Source: an uncultured Ruminococcus sp.
Lineage (GTDB): Bacteria; Bacillota; Clostridia; Oscillospirales; Ruminococcaceae
Length of the DNA: 58,201 bases
Reading direction: 5' to 3'
NCBI GenBank assembly: GCA_947566125.1
Contig: CANOIR010000011.1
Coordinates: 1 to 58,201 of the forward strand
Under the pieces are notes generated by a model. The model was not told the origin of the DNA. It saw only the letters and a program-made list of their open reading frames with translations, and ran no database searches. Each line of letters starts with the position of its first letter. The stretch's first letter is position 1. Of the stretch, positions 33,817-44,203 are shown in pieces. Made by a program: the position numbers and the translations under genes.

Positions 33817-36174
33817 TTGAGTAAAGATAAAACAGATAAAGATGCATCAAAAATCGAATTTGTCAGAAAAAATGCACCTACAGCAAGAATGAAATCACAT
33901 TTAAATATAGGTGTAATTTCAATTATGGCTGTTATTTGCGGTGCTGTAATTGCAAATCTTTTCAAGGTTTCTATTGTTGAACATGAAAAATACGATAAGC
34001 TTGCAAATAATTATCATTTTGATAAAATTACTCTTAATGCACAGCGTGGTGCTATTTATGATGCAACAGGTACACCGCTTGCATGGAGTGCAACTGTATA
34101 TAATGTTTATATTGATCCAACTCTTTTTAGAGAAGAAATGAAGGATATTGAAGAATCAAACGAAGCTAAACGAGCAGATGCTCAGAAAAAGGGTGAAACT
34201 GCTGATAATCTTATAAACGTTGAAAATCTTAAAATATCTATTGCAAATTATCTTGCAAGCAAGCTTGATATTGAGGCTAAAGAGATCACAGATTCATATG
34301 AACTTGATGGCAGATATTATCTTTTAAAAACACAGGTAGAAAAAAGTATCGTAGATGAAATTATGGCATATTTCAGCGAAAAGAACCTGATCTCTTTTGC
34401 TTCTCAGCCTACAACAAAGCGTTATTATCCACAAGATGAGCTTGCTGCAAGTGTTATTGGCTTTACAAACAGCGATGGTGCAGGACAGTACGGTATTGAA
34501 TATATGTATGATTCATATTTGTCCGGTGTTGATGGAAGAGTAATATCAGCTCAGGCTGCTAATGGTGAGGAAATGCCTTATCGTTATTCTACTACATATG
34601 ATGCTGAAAATGGTGATTCTGTTTATTTGACTATTGATACAACTATTCAGTATTATCTGGAAAAGGCACTTGGAGAAATGGTCACTGACTTTAATGTTAA
34701 GAAGAGAGCAAGCGGTATTATAATGAATCCTAAGACAGGTGCAGTTTATGCCATGGCTACATATCCTTCTTTTGACCTTAATAATCCATCTGAAATTTAT
34801 GATGATGCAACAGCACAGAGCCTGGCACTCTTATCCGGTCAGGAATATACAGAGGCATATACAACAGCACGTGAACTTCAATGGAAAAATAAAGCTGTAT
34901 CTGAAATCTACTATCCTGGTTCTGTATTTAAGGTTATTACAAGTGCATCTGCTTTTGAAGAAAAGCTTATTGATATAAAGAATGATATGTTTAATTGTAA
35001 TGGTACATTTGATGTAAGCGGTGTTCCAATACGCTGTGCTAATAGAAATGGTCATGGTACGCAGAGTTATACAGTGGCTCTTACAAATTCATGTAACCCT
35101 GCATTTATGCAGATTGGTTTAAGACTTGGACCGGAGAGATTTTTCCAATATTTTGAAGGATTTGGACTTTCTGGAAGAACTGGCATAGATCTTCCCGGTG
35201 AATCAAACAGTATTCATGTAGATGCTGATATGAGTAAGGTCGACCTTGCATCATCATCATTCGGTCAAGTTAATAAAATTACGCCTATTCAGATGATCAC
35301 AGCCTATGCTGCTGCTATAAACGGAGGTTATCTTGTAACACCTCATGTCATGGATAAGATCGAAGATGAAGACGGTAATCTTGTTCGTGAAAGCAAAACT
35401 AATATAAAACGTCAGGTCATATCTGATGAAACATCAGAAACTATGCGTCAGCAGCTGGAATCTGTTGTTGCTAACAAACATGAAACCAATGCTTATATCG
35501 ATGGCTACAGGATTGGCGGTAAATCTGGTACATCTGAAAAACTTGATGAATATGACAGTTCAAGTGAAGAATCTATGCAATATGTTGCTTCTTATTGCTG
35601 CTTTGCTCCTGCTGATGATCCAGAGGTTATTTTGCTTGTAATGGCAGATGAGCCTGATAAAAGTATAAATTATTATGGTGGTTCAGTTGCTGCACCTTAT
35701 GCAAGAAATATTATGGAAGATGTTTTGCCATATCTTGGTTTTTATCATGAAACAAGTAATATTGTTGAATCAAATAATGTTACAGTACCCATGCTGCAGA
35801 ATAAGAGCATTGAAGAAGCAAAGTCAATTCTTGCCGAGCTTGGTCTTTCATGTGAGGTCGTTGGAAACGGTTCTTCTATTATAAGACAGTGTCCGGCAAC
35901 TGGATTTAGCATTGAAAAGAGCGGTATAGTACTTCTTTATACAGACGATGCAACAGAGCCACAGTATGTAGAAGTTCCAGATCTGCTTGGAAAGACAGCG
36001 GTCGAGTCTGAAGAAGCTCTTAGGGAAGCTGGTTTGAATCTTGTAACTATTGGTGCATCTGCTGAAAATTCAGGAGCAATAGTTCAGTTCCAGTCTGAAC
36101 AGGCTGGCTCAAGCGTTGAAAAGGGTACAGTAATAACTCTTACAATGGTTTTGGATGACCAGGCAGGTTGGTAA
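33817..36174 (+). CDS. Class B penicillin-binding protein with PASTA domains (PBP2x/SpoVD-like)
   Basis: This transpeptidase cross-links peptidoglycan at the septum. I start it at TTG 33817 (786 residues, MSKDKTDKDASKIEF), 10 nt after AAAGGAG; the longest ORF would read through upstream hairpins. One membrane helix lies at about 29-51. A dimerization/pedestal region follows. The transpeptidase motifs are Ser369-x-x-Lys372 in PGSVFKVIT, Ser425-Cys-Asn427 and Lys569-Ser-Gly571. Two PASTA domains lie at about 649-707 and 713-780. The position after ftsL and before murE fits the division PBP. Whether it is vegetative (PBP2b/2x) or sporulation-specific (SpoVD) cannot be told. Confidence 0.93.
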   Translation: MSKDKTDKDASKIEFVRKNAPTARMKSHLNIGVISIMAVICGAVIANLFKVSIVEHEKYDKLANNYHFDKITLNAQRGAIYDATGTPLAWSATVYNVYIDPTLFREEMKDIEESNEAKRADAQKKGETADNLINVENLKISIANYLASKLDIEAKEITDSYELDGRYYLLKTQVEKSIVDEIMAYFSEKNLISFASQPTTKRYYPQDELAASVIGFTNSDGAGQYGIEYMYDSYLSGVDGRVISAQAANGEEMPYRYSTTYDAENGDSVYLTIDTTIQYYLEKALGEMVTDFNVKKRASGIIMNPKTGAVYAMATYPSFDLNNPSEIYDDATAQSLALLSGQEYTEAYTTARELQWKNKAVSEIYYPGSVFKVITSASAFEEKLIDIKNDMFNCNGTFDVSGVPIRCANRNGHGTQSYTVALTNSCNPAFMQIGLRLGPERFFQYFEGFGLSGRTGIDLPGESNSIHVDADMSKVDLASSSFGQVNKITPIQMITAYAAAINGGYLVTPHVMDKIEDEDGNLVRESKTNIKRQVISDETSETMRQQLESVVANKHETNAYIDGYRIGGKSGTSEKLDEYDSSSEESMQYVASYCCFAPADDPEVILLVMADEPDKSINYYGGSVAAPYARNIMEDVLPYLGFYHETSNIVESNNVTVPMLQNKSIEEAKSILAELGLSCEVVGNGSSIIRQCPATGFSIEKSGIVLLYTDDATEPQYVEVPDLLGKTAVESEEALREAGLNLVTIGASAENSGAIVQFQSEQAGSSVEKGTVITLTMVLDDQAGW

Positions 36175-36323
36175 TAAGACATTGCAGAAATTCATTTCGG
36201 TAATGGTTTTATATATTAATATTATAAAAAATTCTCTTTATATGAGAAAATAAAAAGCAGTATATAAATGATGCTGCGGTGTAATAATACGATTGAATAC
36301 AGCGTATGAAAGGTGGTATCACC

Positions 36324-37769
36324 ATGCGGTTATATGAATTGCTTGATGGAAAAGCACAGACAAAACTTGAAGATATAGAAATAACTGGTCTTACGGATGA
36401 TTCCAGAAAAGTAGAGAGTGGAATGATTTTTGTTTGTGTAAAGGGCGGAAGTTTTGACGGACATAGTGTCGCAGCTAATATGCTTGAAAAGGGTGCGGCT
36501 GCCGTTGTCGTTGAAAGAGATCTGGGGCTTGGCGATAGACAAATTATTGTAGAAAATTCACGTGAATTTTATGGCGAACTTTGTGCCGCTTGGTTTAATC
36601 ATCCCGAAAGACGCCTTAAATTTATAGGTGTAACCGGTACGAATGGTAAGACAACTATTACAAATATTATAAAAAGAATTCTTACAGCAAAGGGTCATAA
36701 GGTTGGTCTTATAGGAACGATTCAAAATGAGATAGGCGATCTTGTGATACACACAGATAATACAACTCCTATGGTATATGACCTTATGAAGCTTTATTCT
36801 GAAATGTTAGATGAAGGCTGCGATTATGTTGTAATGGAAGTTTCATCTTTTGGTTTGGTACAGTATCGTATAGGACCTACTCATTTTGAAACAGCTGTTT
36901 TCACAAATCTTACTCAAGATCATCTTGATTACCACGGTACTATGGAGAATTATTATAAGGCTAAGCGTATGCTTTTTGACAAGTGCGATTATGCTGTTGT
37001 AAATGTAGATGATGAATATGGAAAAAGACTTTTTGATGAAGTAAGCTGCGAAAAGGTTTCATATAGCTGCTGCGGAAGAGGAGATTTTTATGCAGACGCA
37101 ATAAAGCTTCGTGCAAATGGTACTGGCTTTTGGCTATGTCATGGTGAAAAATCATATCAGCTTAATCTTCTTATGACAGGAATGTTTAATGTTGCAAACG
37201 TTACAGCTGCTATAGCGGCTTGTCTGCGAGTAGGCATCAGCATGGAAGAGATTATAGGAGTATTGGAAAACTATACCGGTGTAAGAGGTCGCTGCGAAAT
37301 TATACCTACAGGCAGAGAATTTACAGTAATATGTGACTATGCACATACACCAGACGCTATTGAGAATATTCTCAGCAGCGTGAATGAATATACAACAGGC
37401 AGACTTTTATGCTTATTTGGCTGCGGTGGAAATCGTGACCGTACTAAAAGACCCAAGATGGCTGCCGCTGCTGCAAAGTATGCAGATATGCTTATAATTA
37501 CTTCTGATAATCCACGTGACGAAGATCCAAAAGCTATAATTTCAGAAATTATCACAGGACTTGAAGGTACTGATGTACCTTATGAAGTAGTGATTGATAG
37601 AAAAGACGCTATTCTTAAAGGACTGCAGCTTGCTAAAGATGGTGATGTCCTTGTGCTTGCAGGCAAAGGTCATGAAGATTATCAGATACTTGCAGGAGGA
37701 AGACATATTCACATGGACGAACGTGAAATAGTAAAGGAATGTCTATCACTGCTGAATGCAAATAAATAA
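36324..37769 (+). CDS. murE: UDP-MurNAc-L-Ala-D-Glu:meso-DAP ligase
   Basis: This 481-residue Mur ligase adds the third residue of the stem peptide. Walker-type GVTGTNGKTT is at 102-111. The DNPR motif at 395-398 (TSDNPRDEDP) is the meso-diaminopimelate selectivity signature, so the wall is DAP-type rather than Lys-type. The start at 36324 is 8 nt after AAAGGTGG; the longest ORF begins 6 codons earlier within that site. It follows the PBP by about 150 nt of AT-rich sequence without a clear promoter. Confidence 0.96.
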   Translation: MRLYELLDGKAQTKLEDIEITGLTDDSRKVESGMIFVCVKGGSFDGHSVAANMLEKGAAAVVVERDLGLGDRQIIVENSREFYGELCAAWFNHPERRLKFIGVTGTNGKTTITNIIKRILTAKGHKVGLIGTIQNEIGDLVIHTDNTTPMVYDLMKLYSEMLDEGCDYVVMEVSSFGLVQYRIGPTHFETAVFTNLTQDHLDYHGTMENYYKAKRMLFDKCDYAVVNVDDEYGKRLFDEVSCEKVSYSCCGRGDFYADAIKLRANGTGFWLCHGEKSYQLNLLMTGMFNVANVTAAIAACLRVGISMEEIIGVLENYTGVRGRCEIIPTGREFTVICDYAHTPDAIENILSSVNEYTTGRLLCLFGCGGNRDRTKRPKMAAAAAKYADMLIITSDNPRDEDPKAIISEIITGLEGTDVPYEVVIDRKDAILKGLQLAKDGDVLVLAGKGHEDYQILAGGRHIHMDEREIVKECLSLLNANK

Positions 37770-37790
37770 TAGTTAGGGGAAACAGATAAG

Positions 37791-39170
37791 ATGGAAAAAC
37801 TGAATCTTACAGAAATTGCAGCAGCTCTTGGAACGACTGTTCCGATAGAAGCTGAAATAACAGAAATATCTACTGATACAAGAAATTTACCTGAAGGCTG
37901 CCTTTTTTTAGCACTTAAAGGTACACATTTTGATGGTCATGCGTTTGCAAAACGTGCTGTTGAAAGCGGTGCAGCGGCTGTTGTTACTGAGTATGAGATA
38001 GAGGGTTGCCCTTGTCTGATAGTTCCTGATACACGCCGTGCATTATTGCAAATTGCCACATATTACAGAAAGAAATTTTCACCTGTTTTAATAGGTGTTA
38101 CAGGAAGTGTTGGAAAAACTACTTCAAAGGAAATGATCGCACTTGTGCTTTCATCTTCCTTTAATACACTTAAAACACAGGGAAATCTTAATAATGAAAT
38201 AGGACTTCCTAAAACTCTTTTAGAGCTTAATTCTGGTCATGAAGCAGCCGTTATAGAAATGGGAATGTCTGATTTTGGTGAGATACACAGACTTAGTTCT
38301 GCAACTCAGCCTACAATAGGTGTGATCACTAATATAGGTTTTTCACATATTGAAAATCTGAAATCTCAGGAAGGCATATTAAAGGCAAAACTTGAGATAC
38401 TCGATGGTATGAAAGATGATGCACCGCTTGTAGTAAATGGTGATGATGCATATCTTGAACCGCTTAAAAATAAGCTTTCACGTCCTGTTTATACATATGG
38501 TATTGAAAATGAAGATGTTGATGTACGTGCAGTAGATATTACGGCAGAAGAAAACAGTACATCTTTCAATGTTATTGAAAACGGTGAAAAAACTTGTTGT
38601 GTGACACTTCCTTGTGTGGGACTTCATAATGTACTCGATGCACTTGGAGCTTATTGTGCCGGACGTTTGGCAAAGATAGAGCCTGAAAAAATTGCTGAGG
38701 CCTTGGGAAAATATAAAACAGTTGGCTTCAGGCAGAATATAGAGCAGCATGGAACATATACTCTTATTGTAGACTGTTATAATGCAAGTCCGGATTCCAT
38801 GAAAGCAGCACTTCATGTGCTTAAAGAGATGAAATCATCAGGCAGAAAGGCAGCTGTTCTCGGCGATATGCTTGAGCTTGGTGACCTTTCAAGAAAGCTT
38901 CATGAAATAGTAGGCAATATGACTCTTGCAAGCGGTGCGGATCAGATCTTCTGTTATGGCACACAGGCAAGATACATTGCAGAAGCTGCTGCTGCTGCCG
39001 GAGCATCTGTATTCCATACAGAAGATAAAACAGAGCTTTGCTGTGCCATTCGTGCATATCTTAGACCAGGTGATTTGATACTTTTTAAAGCAAGTCGTGG
39101 AATGCATCTTGAAGATTGCATAAAAGAGATATTCAGACAGGAGGATGAGCAAAATGCCGTTCTGGATTGA
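37791..39170 (+). CDS. murF: UDP-MurNAc-tripeptide:D-Ala-D-Ala ligase
   Basis: This 459-residue Mur ligase completes the UDP-MurNAc-pentapeptide. The ATP site is GVTGSVGKTTSKEM (about residues 102-115), with NNEIGLPKTLLEL, EMGMSDFGEI and DCYNASPDSMKAALHVL typical of MurF. Length is normal. AGGGGAAA precedes the ATG. Its last 17 nt overlap mraY, indicating translational coupling. Confidence 0.96.
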   Translation: MEKLNLTEIAAALGTTVPIEAEITEISTDTRNLPEGCLFLALKGTHFDGHAFAKRAVESGAAAVVTEYEIEGCPCLIVPDTRRALLQIATYYRKKFSPVLIGVTGSVGKTTSKEMIALVLSSSFNTLKTQGNLNNEIGLPKTLLELNSGHEAAVIEMGMSDFGEIHRLSSATQPTIGVITNIGFSHIENLKSQEGILKAKLEILDGMKDDAPLVVNGDDAYLEPLKNKLSRPVYTYGIENEDVDVRAVDITAEENSTSFNVIENGEKTCCVTLPCVGLHNVLDALGAYCAGRLAKIEPEKIAEALGKYKTVGFRQNIEQHGTYTLIVDCYNASPDSMKAALHVLKEMKSSGRKAAVLGDMLELGDLSRKLHEIVGNMTLASGADQIFCYGTQARYIAEAAAAAGASVFHTEDKTELCCAIRAYLRPGDLILFKASRGMHLEDCIKEIFRQEDEQNAVLD

Positions 39171-40200
39171 GCTTATTGCAGGACTTTTATCGTTTGTTAT
39201 TGCAGCGGTATGCGGAAAGTTGCTTATACCATTTCTTCATAAGCTGAAATTTGGTCAGCCTATAAAAGTGGAATTTGGACCAAAATGGCATAAGAATAAA
39301 CAGGGTACACCGACTATGGGCGGAATCATGTTTATAATTTCTACTGTAATATCGGTTTCTGTAGGTTATATTATATATCGCATGACATCGCTTGTTGTTC
39401 TTGGGGAAGAATCTGCTGCTGCATCAAATGCGGCAATGCGTCTTCTCTGTTGTGTTGTTTTCTGTATACTTTTTGGTGTTATGGGATTCATTGATGACTT
39501 TACAAAAGTTTCTCGTAACAATAATGATGGACTTTCTCCTATTCAGAAAATTATAATTCAAGTGGTAATATCTGTAGCATGGCTTTTGGCTATGCGTTAC
39601 TTTGGTGATACAGATACAAGAATAAATCTTGGATTTGCAAGCTTTGACATTGGCTGGTTTTATTATCCTTTAATGGTTTTGGTAATTATATATCTTACAA
39701 ATGCAGTAAATCTTACAGACGGTATTGATGGTTTGTGTGGAACAGTTACCATGGTGAATATGCTGTTATACACAACTATATTTGTAATACTTTCAAATGC
39801 AGAGATGACACTTCTCACTATTTCTGTTGCAGGCGGCTGTTTGGGATTTCTTGTATGGAATTTTCATCCGGCTAAATGTTTTATGGGAGATACAGGTTCA
39901 ATGTTTCTTGGTGCAGCGGTAACTGCCGCAGGTCTTGTAACACATCAGCACCTTGTGCTTGTACTTATTGCACTTGTTTATATAATTGAAGCATTGTCTG
40001 TTGTTATTCAGGTTTCTTATTTTAAGTATACAAAGAAAAAGTATGGCGAAGGCAGAAGAATTTTCAAAATGACACCTATTCACCATCATTTTGAGATGAG
40101 TGGTTTCAGTGAGTATAAGATCGTAATTACATTTTCGCTGTTTAGTCTAATAGTAGGAATAGGCGGTATTTTGTTGACGCTTTTCCAGTCTGAAATTTAA
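39154..40200 (+). CDS. mraY: Phospho-MurNAc-pentapeptide transferase
   Basis: This 348-residue polytopic enzyme makes lipid I from UDP-MurNAc-pentapeptide and undecaprenyl phosphate. About ten membrane helices are visible. Catalytic and Mg-binding motifs are GFIDDFTKV, NAVNLTDGIDGLCG and the late HHHFEMSGFSE. The ATG at 39154 has CAGGAGG 9 nt before it; an in-frame ATG at 39145 lies against that site and is less likely. The start lies within the murF end. In most relatives murD would follow, but ftsW does here. Confidence 0.96.
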   Translation: MPFWIELIAGLLSFVIAAVCGKLLIPFLHKLKFGQPIKVEFGPKWHKNKQGTPTMGGIMFIISTVISVSVGYIIYRMTSLVVLGEESAAASNAAMRLLCCVVFCILFGVMGFIDDFTKVSRNNNDGLSPIQKIIIQVVISVAWLLAMRYFGDTDTRINLGFASFDIGWFYYPLMVLVIIYLTNAVNLTDGIDGLCGTVTMVNMLLYTTIFVILSNAEMTLLTISVAGGCLGFLVWNFHPAKCFMGDTGSMFLGAAVTAAGLVTHQHLVLVLIALVYIIEALSVVIQVSYFKYTKKKYGEGRRIFKMTPIHHHFEMSGFSEYKIVITFSLFSLIVGIGGILLTLFQSEI

Positions 40201-40211
40201 GGAGGTTCGAT

Positions 40212-41453
40212 ATGGCAGAAGCCACAGGAAAGAAGAAGGAACGTTTAAAGCTGCGTTTTCCTTTTGTTCAAAAGGGTGTTCGTTATGGTGAGGTAGATGT
40301 GCCGTTTTTTCTAACGGTACTTGCACTCCTTGTCATGGGAATTATTATGATGTTTTCCGCAAGTTATGCCTGGGCGATTTCAGAGGGTTATGAAGGAACT
40401 TATTATGCAGTAGCACAGATAAAGACTGGTGTAATAGGTCTTATTTTAATGTATGTATTGTCAATTGTCGATTACCGAATTTATCGTACACCGATCATTG
40501 CTATAGGAAGCTATGTTGTGCCTGTTGTATTGCTTCTTTTGGTACTTTTTGTAGGTACAAGTGCAGGTGGTGCACAAAGATGGCTCGTTATAGCAAACTT
40601 TAATTTTCAACCGTCTGAGCTTATGAAAATCGGTTTGGTTATATTCTTTGCATATCTTATTGAAATGAATTATGGACAGATGCAGAAATTTAAAACAGGT
40701 GTTTTACCATATTTGGTGGCTCTTGGAATAGTTGCTGTTCTGCTTATGCTTGAACCGCACCTTTCATGTACTATTCTTATAGGTCTTATTGGAATGACAC
40801 TTATATGGGTAGGTGGTGCAAGACCACTTCATTTTCTTATTCTTATTGTAGTGGCTTTGGCTGCTGTACTTGCTATCGTAGCATTTTTATCCATTTATGA
40901 AGGCTATGATTACATTCAGATAAGACTTCAATCTTGGCTTGACCCGTTTTCAGACAGTCAGGGCGGAACATGGCAAACTTGTCAATCGCTTATAGCTATA
41001 GGTTCGGGCGGATTATTTGGACTTGGACTTGGTGAATCAAGACAGAAGTTTTTATATCTTCCTGAAACTAAAAATGACTTTGTATTTTCCATTGTATGCG
41101 AAGAACTTGGTTTTGTAGGTGCACTTACAGTTGTGCTTTTGTTTGCTCTTTTGGTATTCAGAGGATTCCGTATAGCTTCACAAGCACCGGATAAATTTGG
41201 TATGCTTCTTGCTGTTGGTTTTACTATGCATATTGGACTTCAAGCATTTTTAAATATTGCCGTTGTAAGTAATCTTGTACCAAATACAGGTATCAGTTTG
41301 CCGTTTTTCAGTTACGGTGGTACAGCACTTATTTTGCAGCTTGCAGAAATGGGTGTTGTAATGAATATATCACGTGCAAGGTATAAATCGCCATCATATG
41401 TATCAGGGCGGCGTAAAAAAGCCGTTGCTGCTGAAAGACAGACACAGGAATAA
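40212..41453 (+). CDS. ftsW: SEDS-family peptidoglycan polymerase FtsW
   Basis: This 413-residue protein with ten or so membrane helices belongs to the SEDS glycosyltransferase family (FtsW/RodA/SpoVE), which polymerizes lipid II together with a class B PBP. Recognizable segments are GGAQRWL, NFQPSELMKIGLVIFF, LQSWLDPFSDSQG and SFFSYGGTALILQLAEMGV. Its place between mraY and murG and the PBP gene upstream support FtsW/SpoVE rather than RodA. GGAGG precedes the ATG by 6 nt. The ends are short and basic. Confidence 0.93.
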   Translation: MAEATGKKKERLKLRFPFVQKGVRYGEVDVPFFLTVLALLVMGIIMMFSASYAWAISEGYEGTYYAVAQIKTGVIGLILMYVLSIVDYRIYRTPIIAIGSYVVPVVLLLLVLFVGTSAGGAQRWLVIANFNFQPSELMKIGLVIFFAYLIEMNYGQMQKFKTGVLPYLVALGIVAVLLMLEPHLSCTILIGLIGMTLIWVGGARPLHFLILIVVALAAVLAIVAFLSIYEGYDYIQIRLQSWLDPFSDSQGGTWQTCQSLIAIGSGGLFGLGLGESRQKFLYLPETKNDFVFSIVCEELGFVGALTVVLLFALLVFRGFRIASQAPDKFGMLLAVGFTMHIGLQAFLNIAVVSNLVPNTGISLPFFSYGGTALILQLAEMGVVMNISRARYKSPSYVSGRRKKAVAAERQTQE

Positions 41454-41470
41454 GTTGATAGGAGGATATG

Positions 41471-42790
41471 ATGAAAGTATTATTAGCAGGCGGCGGAACA
41501 GGCGGACATATTAATCCAGCTCTTGCCATTGCGTCAATTATTCAGGCACATGATCCTGATGCTGAATTTTTATTTGCAGGTACTCCTGAGGGAATGGAAT
41601 CACGACTTGTACCGCAATCTGGGTACCAGCTTACAACAATTGAAGTTGCAGGATTTCAGAGAAAAATATCATTTGAAAACATAAGACGAAATTTTAAGGC
41701 AGTATATTTTCTGGCGAAATCCGGAAAACGTGCAAAACAAATAGTAGAAGATTTTAAACCGGATATTGCTATTGGTACAGGCGGATATGTTTCAGGACCT
41801 GTTATAAGAATGGCTGCAAAAATGGGCGTGCCGTGTGCAATTCATGAGCAGAATGCATTTCCGGGTGTAACTAATAAAATGCTTTCACAAAAGGTTGACC
41901 ATGTAATGCTTACTGTAAAGGATGCACTTGAATATATGGATTTTGATTGTCCATATACAGTTACAGGTTTGCCGGTTCGTACTGGTATATCTGTAAAAAC
42001 AAAGGAAGAAGCAAGGCGTGAGCTTGGCTTTGATGACAGTATGTGTATACTTTCCTTTGGTGGAAGTCTTGGTGCAGGATGCATAAATGAAGTTATGGAA
42101 AATATGATTCCATGGACTGTTAAAAAAGGTCTTAAAATAAATCATATTCATGGTTATGGAGGAATGGGCAGAGATACATTTCCACAAGCCATGGCGGCGG
42201 CAGGAATTCCAATGAAAAGCAAGCGGCTGAGAATTACAGAGTACATAAACGATATGGCAACATGTCTTGCAGCTGCTGATCTTGTTATTTGCCGTGCCGG
42301 TGCAAGCACACTTGCAGAGCTTGAGGCTGCCGGAAAAGCTTCTATTTTGATCCCGTCACCTATAGTTGCAGGAAATCACCAGTTCCACAATGCCAATGTT
42401 TTGGGCAGAGCTGGGGCAGCTATTGTAATTGAGCAAAAAAATGTCAGCATAGAGGGTATGCTTCGTCATGTAAAGAAACTGTATGATGAGCCCGAAAGAC
42501 TGGCTGCAATGTCTGCAAGAGCAGCTGCGTTGCAGATAAATGATACTCCTGAAAGAATATGGGAAGTAATAGAAAGTCTTTATGAAATAAGTGCAAAGCG
42601 TAACACTGAAAAAAATGTTTCGGCAGATTTATCATCTAAAAAGGAAAAACTCACATTTAAAAGTGTTGTTGAAAAAGCTAGGGAAAATGTAATGTCATGT
42701 ATGCCTAAGTTTTTGCCAGATAAAGAAGATGAGACTGATAGTAATAAGACTTTGGAAGAGGACAAAAATTTAAAGGATTCAGAAGAATAA
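41471..42790 (+). CDS. murG: UDP-GlcNAc:lipid I GlcNAc transferase, with C-terminal extension
   Basis: This membrane-associated glycosyltransferase makes lipid II. GGGTGGHINPALAIA is the nucleotide-sugar loop near the N-terminus, and GTGGYVSGPVIR, HEQNAFPGVTNK and CRAGASTLAELEAAGKASILIPSP are family motifs. The start at 41471 has GGAGG 5 nt before it, and the adjacent in-frame ATG at 41468 is too close. At 439 residues it is about 70 longer than usual MurG. The extra C-terminal part is Lys/Asp/Glu-rich (VSADLSSKKEKLTFKS onward) with no recognized domain. Confidence 0.95.
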   Translation: MKVLLAGGGTGGHINPALAIASIIQAHDPDAEFLFAGTPEGMESRLVPQSGYQLTTIEVAGFQRKISFENIRRNFKAVYFLAKSGKRAKQIVEDFKPDIAIGTGGYVSGPVIRMAAKMGVPCAIHEQNAFPGVTNKMLSQKVDHVMLTVKDALEYMDFDCPYTVTGLPVRTGISVKTKEEARRELGFDDSMCILSFGGSLGAGCINEVMENMIPWTVKKGLKINHIHGYGGMGRDTFPQAMAAAGIPMKSKRLRITEYINDMATCLAAADLVICRAGASTLAELEAAGKASILIPSPIVAGNHQFHNANVLGRAGAAIVIEQKNVSIEGMLRHVKKLYDEPERLAAMSARAAALQINDTPERIWEVIESLYEISAKRNTEKNVSADLSSKKEKLTFKSVVEKARENVMSCMPKFLPDKEDETDSNKTLEEDKNLKDSEE

Positions 42791-42842
42791 TCACAAAATA
42801 CAGAGCGTCTGCATAGCATGGAGAAAACAAGGGGTGATGCAG

Positions 42843-44096
42843 ATGCAGAAGCTTGTTATAAAAGGCGGCACTGCACTTGAAGGAGAAATTCCGCTTTGGG
42901 GTGCTAAAAACAGTGCATTGCCGCTTTTGGCAGCAACTATTTTGTGTAAGGGTGAAACTGTTTTAAAAAACTGTCCACGGCTTACAGATGTTTTTTCAGC
43001 TTGTCGTATTCTTACTCATATAGGTTGTCGTTGTACTATAAATGAACATACAGTCATAGTCTGTGCAGATGGTATATATGGCAGTCAAATTCCTGAATCG
43101 CTTATGCAGGAAATGCGTTCATCTATTGTATTTCTCGGTGCGATTTTGGGAAGAACTGGTTCTTGTCAAGTTTATTATCCTGGAGGATGTGAACTTGGAC
43201 CACGTCCAATCGATATGCACCTTGATGCATTGTGCCGTATGGGTGCAAATATAGAACGACATGAAGGCAGGCTTGACTGCACTGCACCATATGGATTGTC
43301 AGGCTGTAATATTCATTTAAAATTCCCGTCTGTAGGTGCGACTGAAAACATTATGCTTGCGGCAGTTCTTGCAAAAGGTGAAACGATTATCAGCAATGCG
43401 GCAAGAGAACCTGAAATATGTGATCTTGCAGAATTTCTTAGAAAATGCGGAGCTTTGATAAAAGGTGATGGTGAAAGTACAATACGTATCAAAGGTGTAA
43501 AACAACTCAGGGGTTGCGATTATAGAATAATGCCTGATAGAATAGCTGGTATAACATATTTGTCTGCCGGTGCTATAACAGGCGGAACAATTAAGCTTAT
43601 TGGTGCAAAAGATTCACGAATGGATAATGTACTTCCGATTTTAGAGCAGTCTGGCTGCCGTATAGATAAAACGGATGATGCGGTATATCTTCTGGCTCCA
43701 AAAAGACTTAAATCAGTTTCAAGACTTAGAACAATGCCACACCCTGGTTTTCCAACTGATGTTCAGGCAATAATAATGGCTCTTATGACAGTTGCAAAAG
43801 GTGTGACTGTTTTTGAAGAGAATATTTTTCAGTGTCGTTATCGTCATGTTGATGGACTTATTCAGATGGGTGCAGAAATATGTGTTTCCGGAAGAACGGC
43901 TGTTGTAAACGGAGTAAGCAGATTATCCGGAGCTCATGTTGCAGCAACAGATCTTCGTGGAGGAGCTGCTCTTGTACTGGCAGGTCTGGCGGCAGATGGG
44001 ATAACGGAAATAAGGCAGGTTCACCATATTGACCGTGGATATGAAACTATAGAAAAAATGCTTAAATGTGTAGGTGCAGATATTCTGCGTGTTTAA
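42843..44096 (+). CDS. murA: UDP-GlcNAc 1-carboxyvinyltransferase
   Basis: This 417-residue enzyme performs the first committed step of peptidoglycan synthesis and is the fosfomycin target. The PEP-binding Cys116 is present in YYPGGCELGPRPIDMHL, so fosfomycin sensitivity is expected on this criterion. GAKNSALPLLAATIL and the final DLRGGAALVLAGLAADG are typical. The start at 42843 has AAGGGG 8 nt before it; GTG or ATG a few codons upstream are alternatives. murA inside the dcw cluster, in place of murB or murC, is a lineage-specific order. Confidence 0.95.
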   Translation: MQKLVIKGGTALEGEIPLWGAKNSALPLLAATILCKGETVLKNCPRLTDVFSACRILTHIGCRCTINEHTVIVCADGIYGSQIPESLMQEMRSSIVFLGAILGRTGSCQVYYPGGCELGPRPIDMHLDALCRMGANIERHEGRLDCTAPYGLSGCNIHLKFPSVGATENIMLAAVLAKGETIISNAAREPEICDLAEFLRKCGALIKGDGESTIRIKGVKQLRGCDYRIMPDRIAGITYLSAGAITGGTIKLIGAKDSRMDNVLPILEQSGCRIDKTDDAVYLLAPKRLKSVSRLRTMPHPGFPTDVQAIIMALMTVAKGVTVFEENIFQCRYRHVDGLIQMGAEICVSGRTAVVNGVSRLSGAHVAATDLRGGAALVLAGLAADGITEIRQVHHIDRGYETIEKMLKCVGADILRV

Positions 44097-44119
44097 TAGT
44101 TATATATAAAATTAAGGTG

Positions 44120-44149
44120 TATCCGCAGGATCTGCGGTGTCTGCGGATA
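44120..44149 (+). terminator. Hairpin between murA and ftsQ
   Basis: TATCCGCAG (44120-44128) and CTGCGGATA (44141-44149) form a perfect 9-bp stem; an alternative CCGCAG/CTGCGG pairing uses the left arm too. It is followed by TGCTTTTAAG, too short a T-run for a strong terminator, so attenuation or RNA processing is more likely. Confidence 0.55.
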
Positions 44150-44203
44150 TGCTTTTAAGATGTGTTTTTAAATATTTGTTTTAAAGATGATGAGGAGGAA
44201 AAC

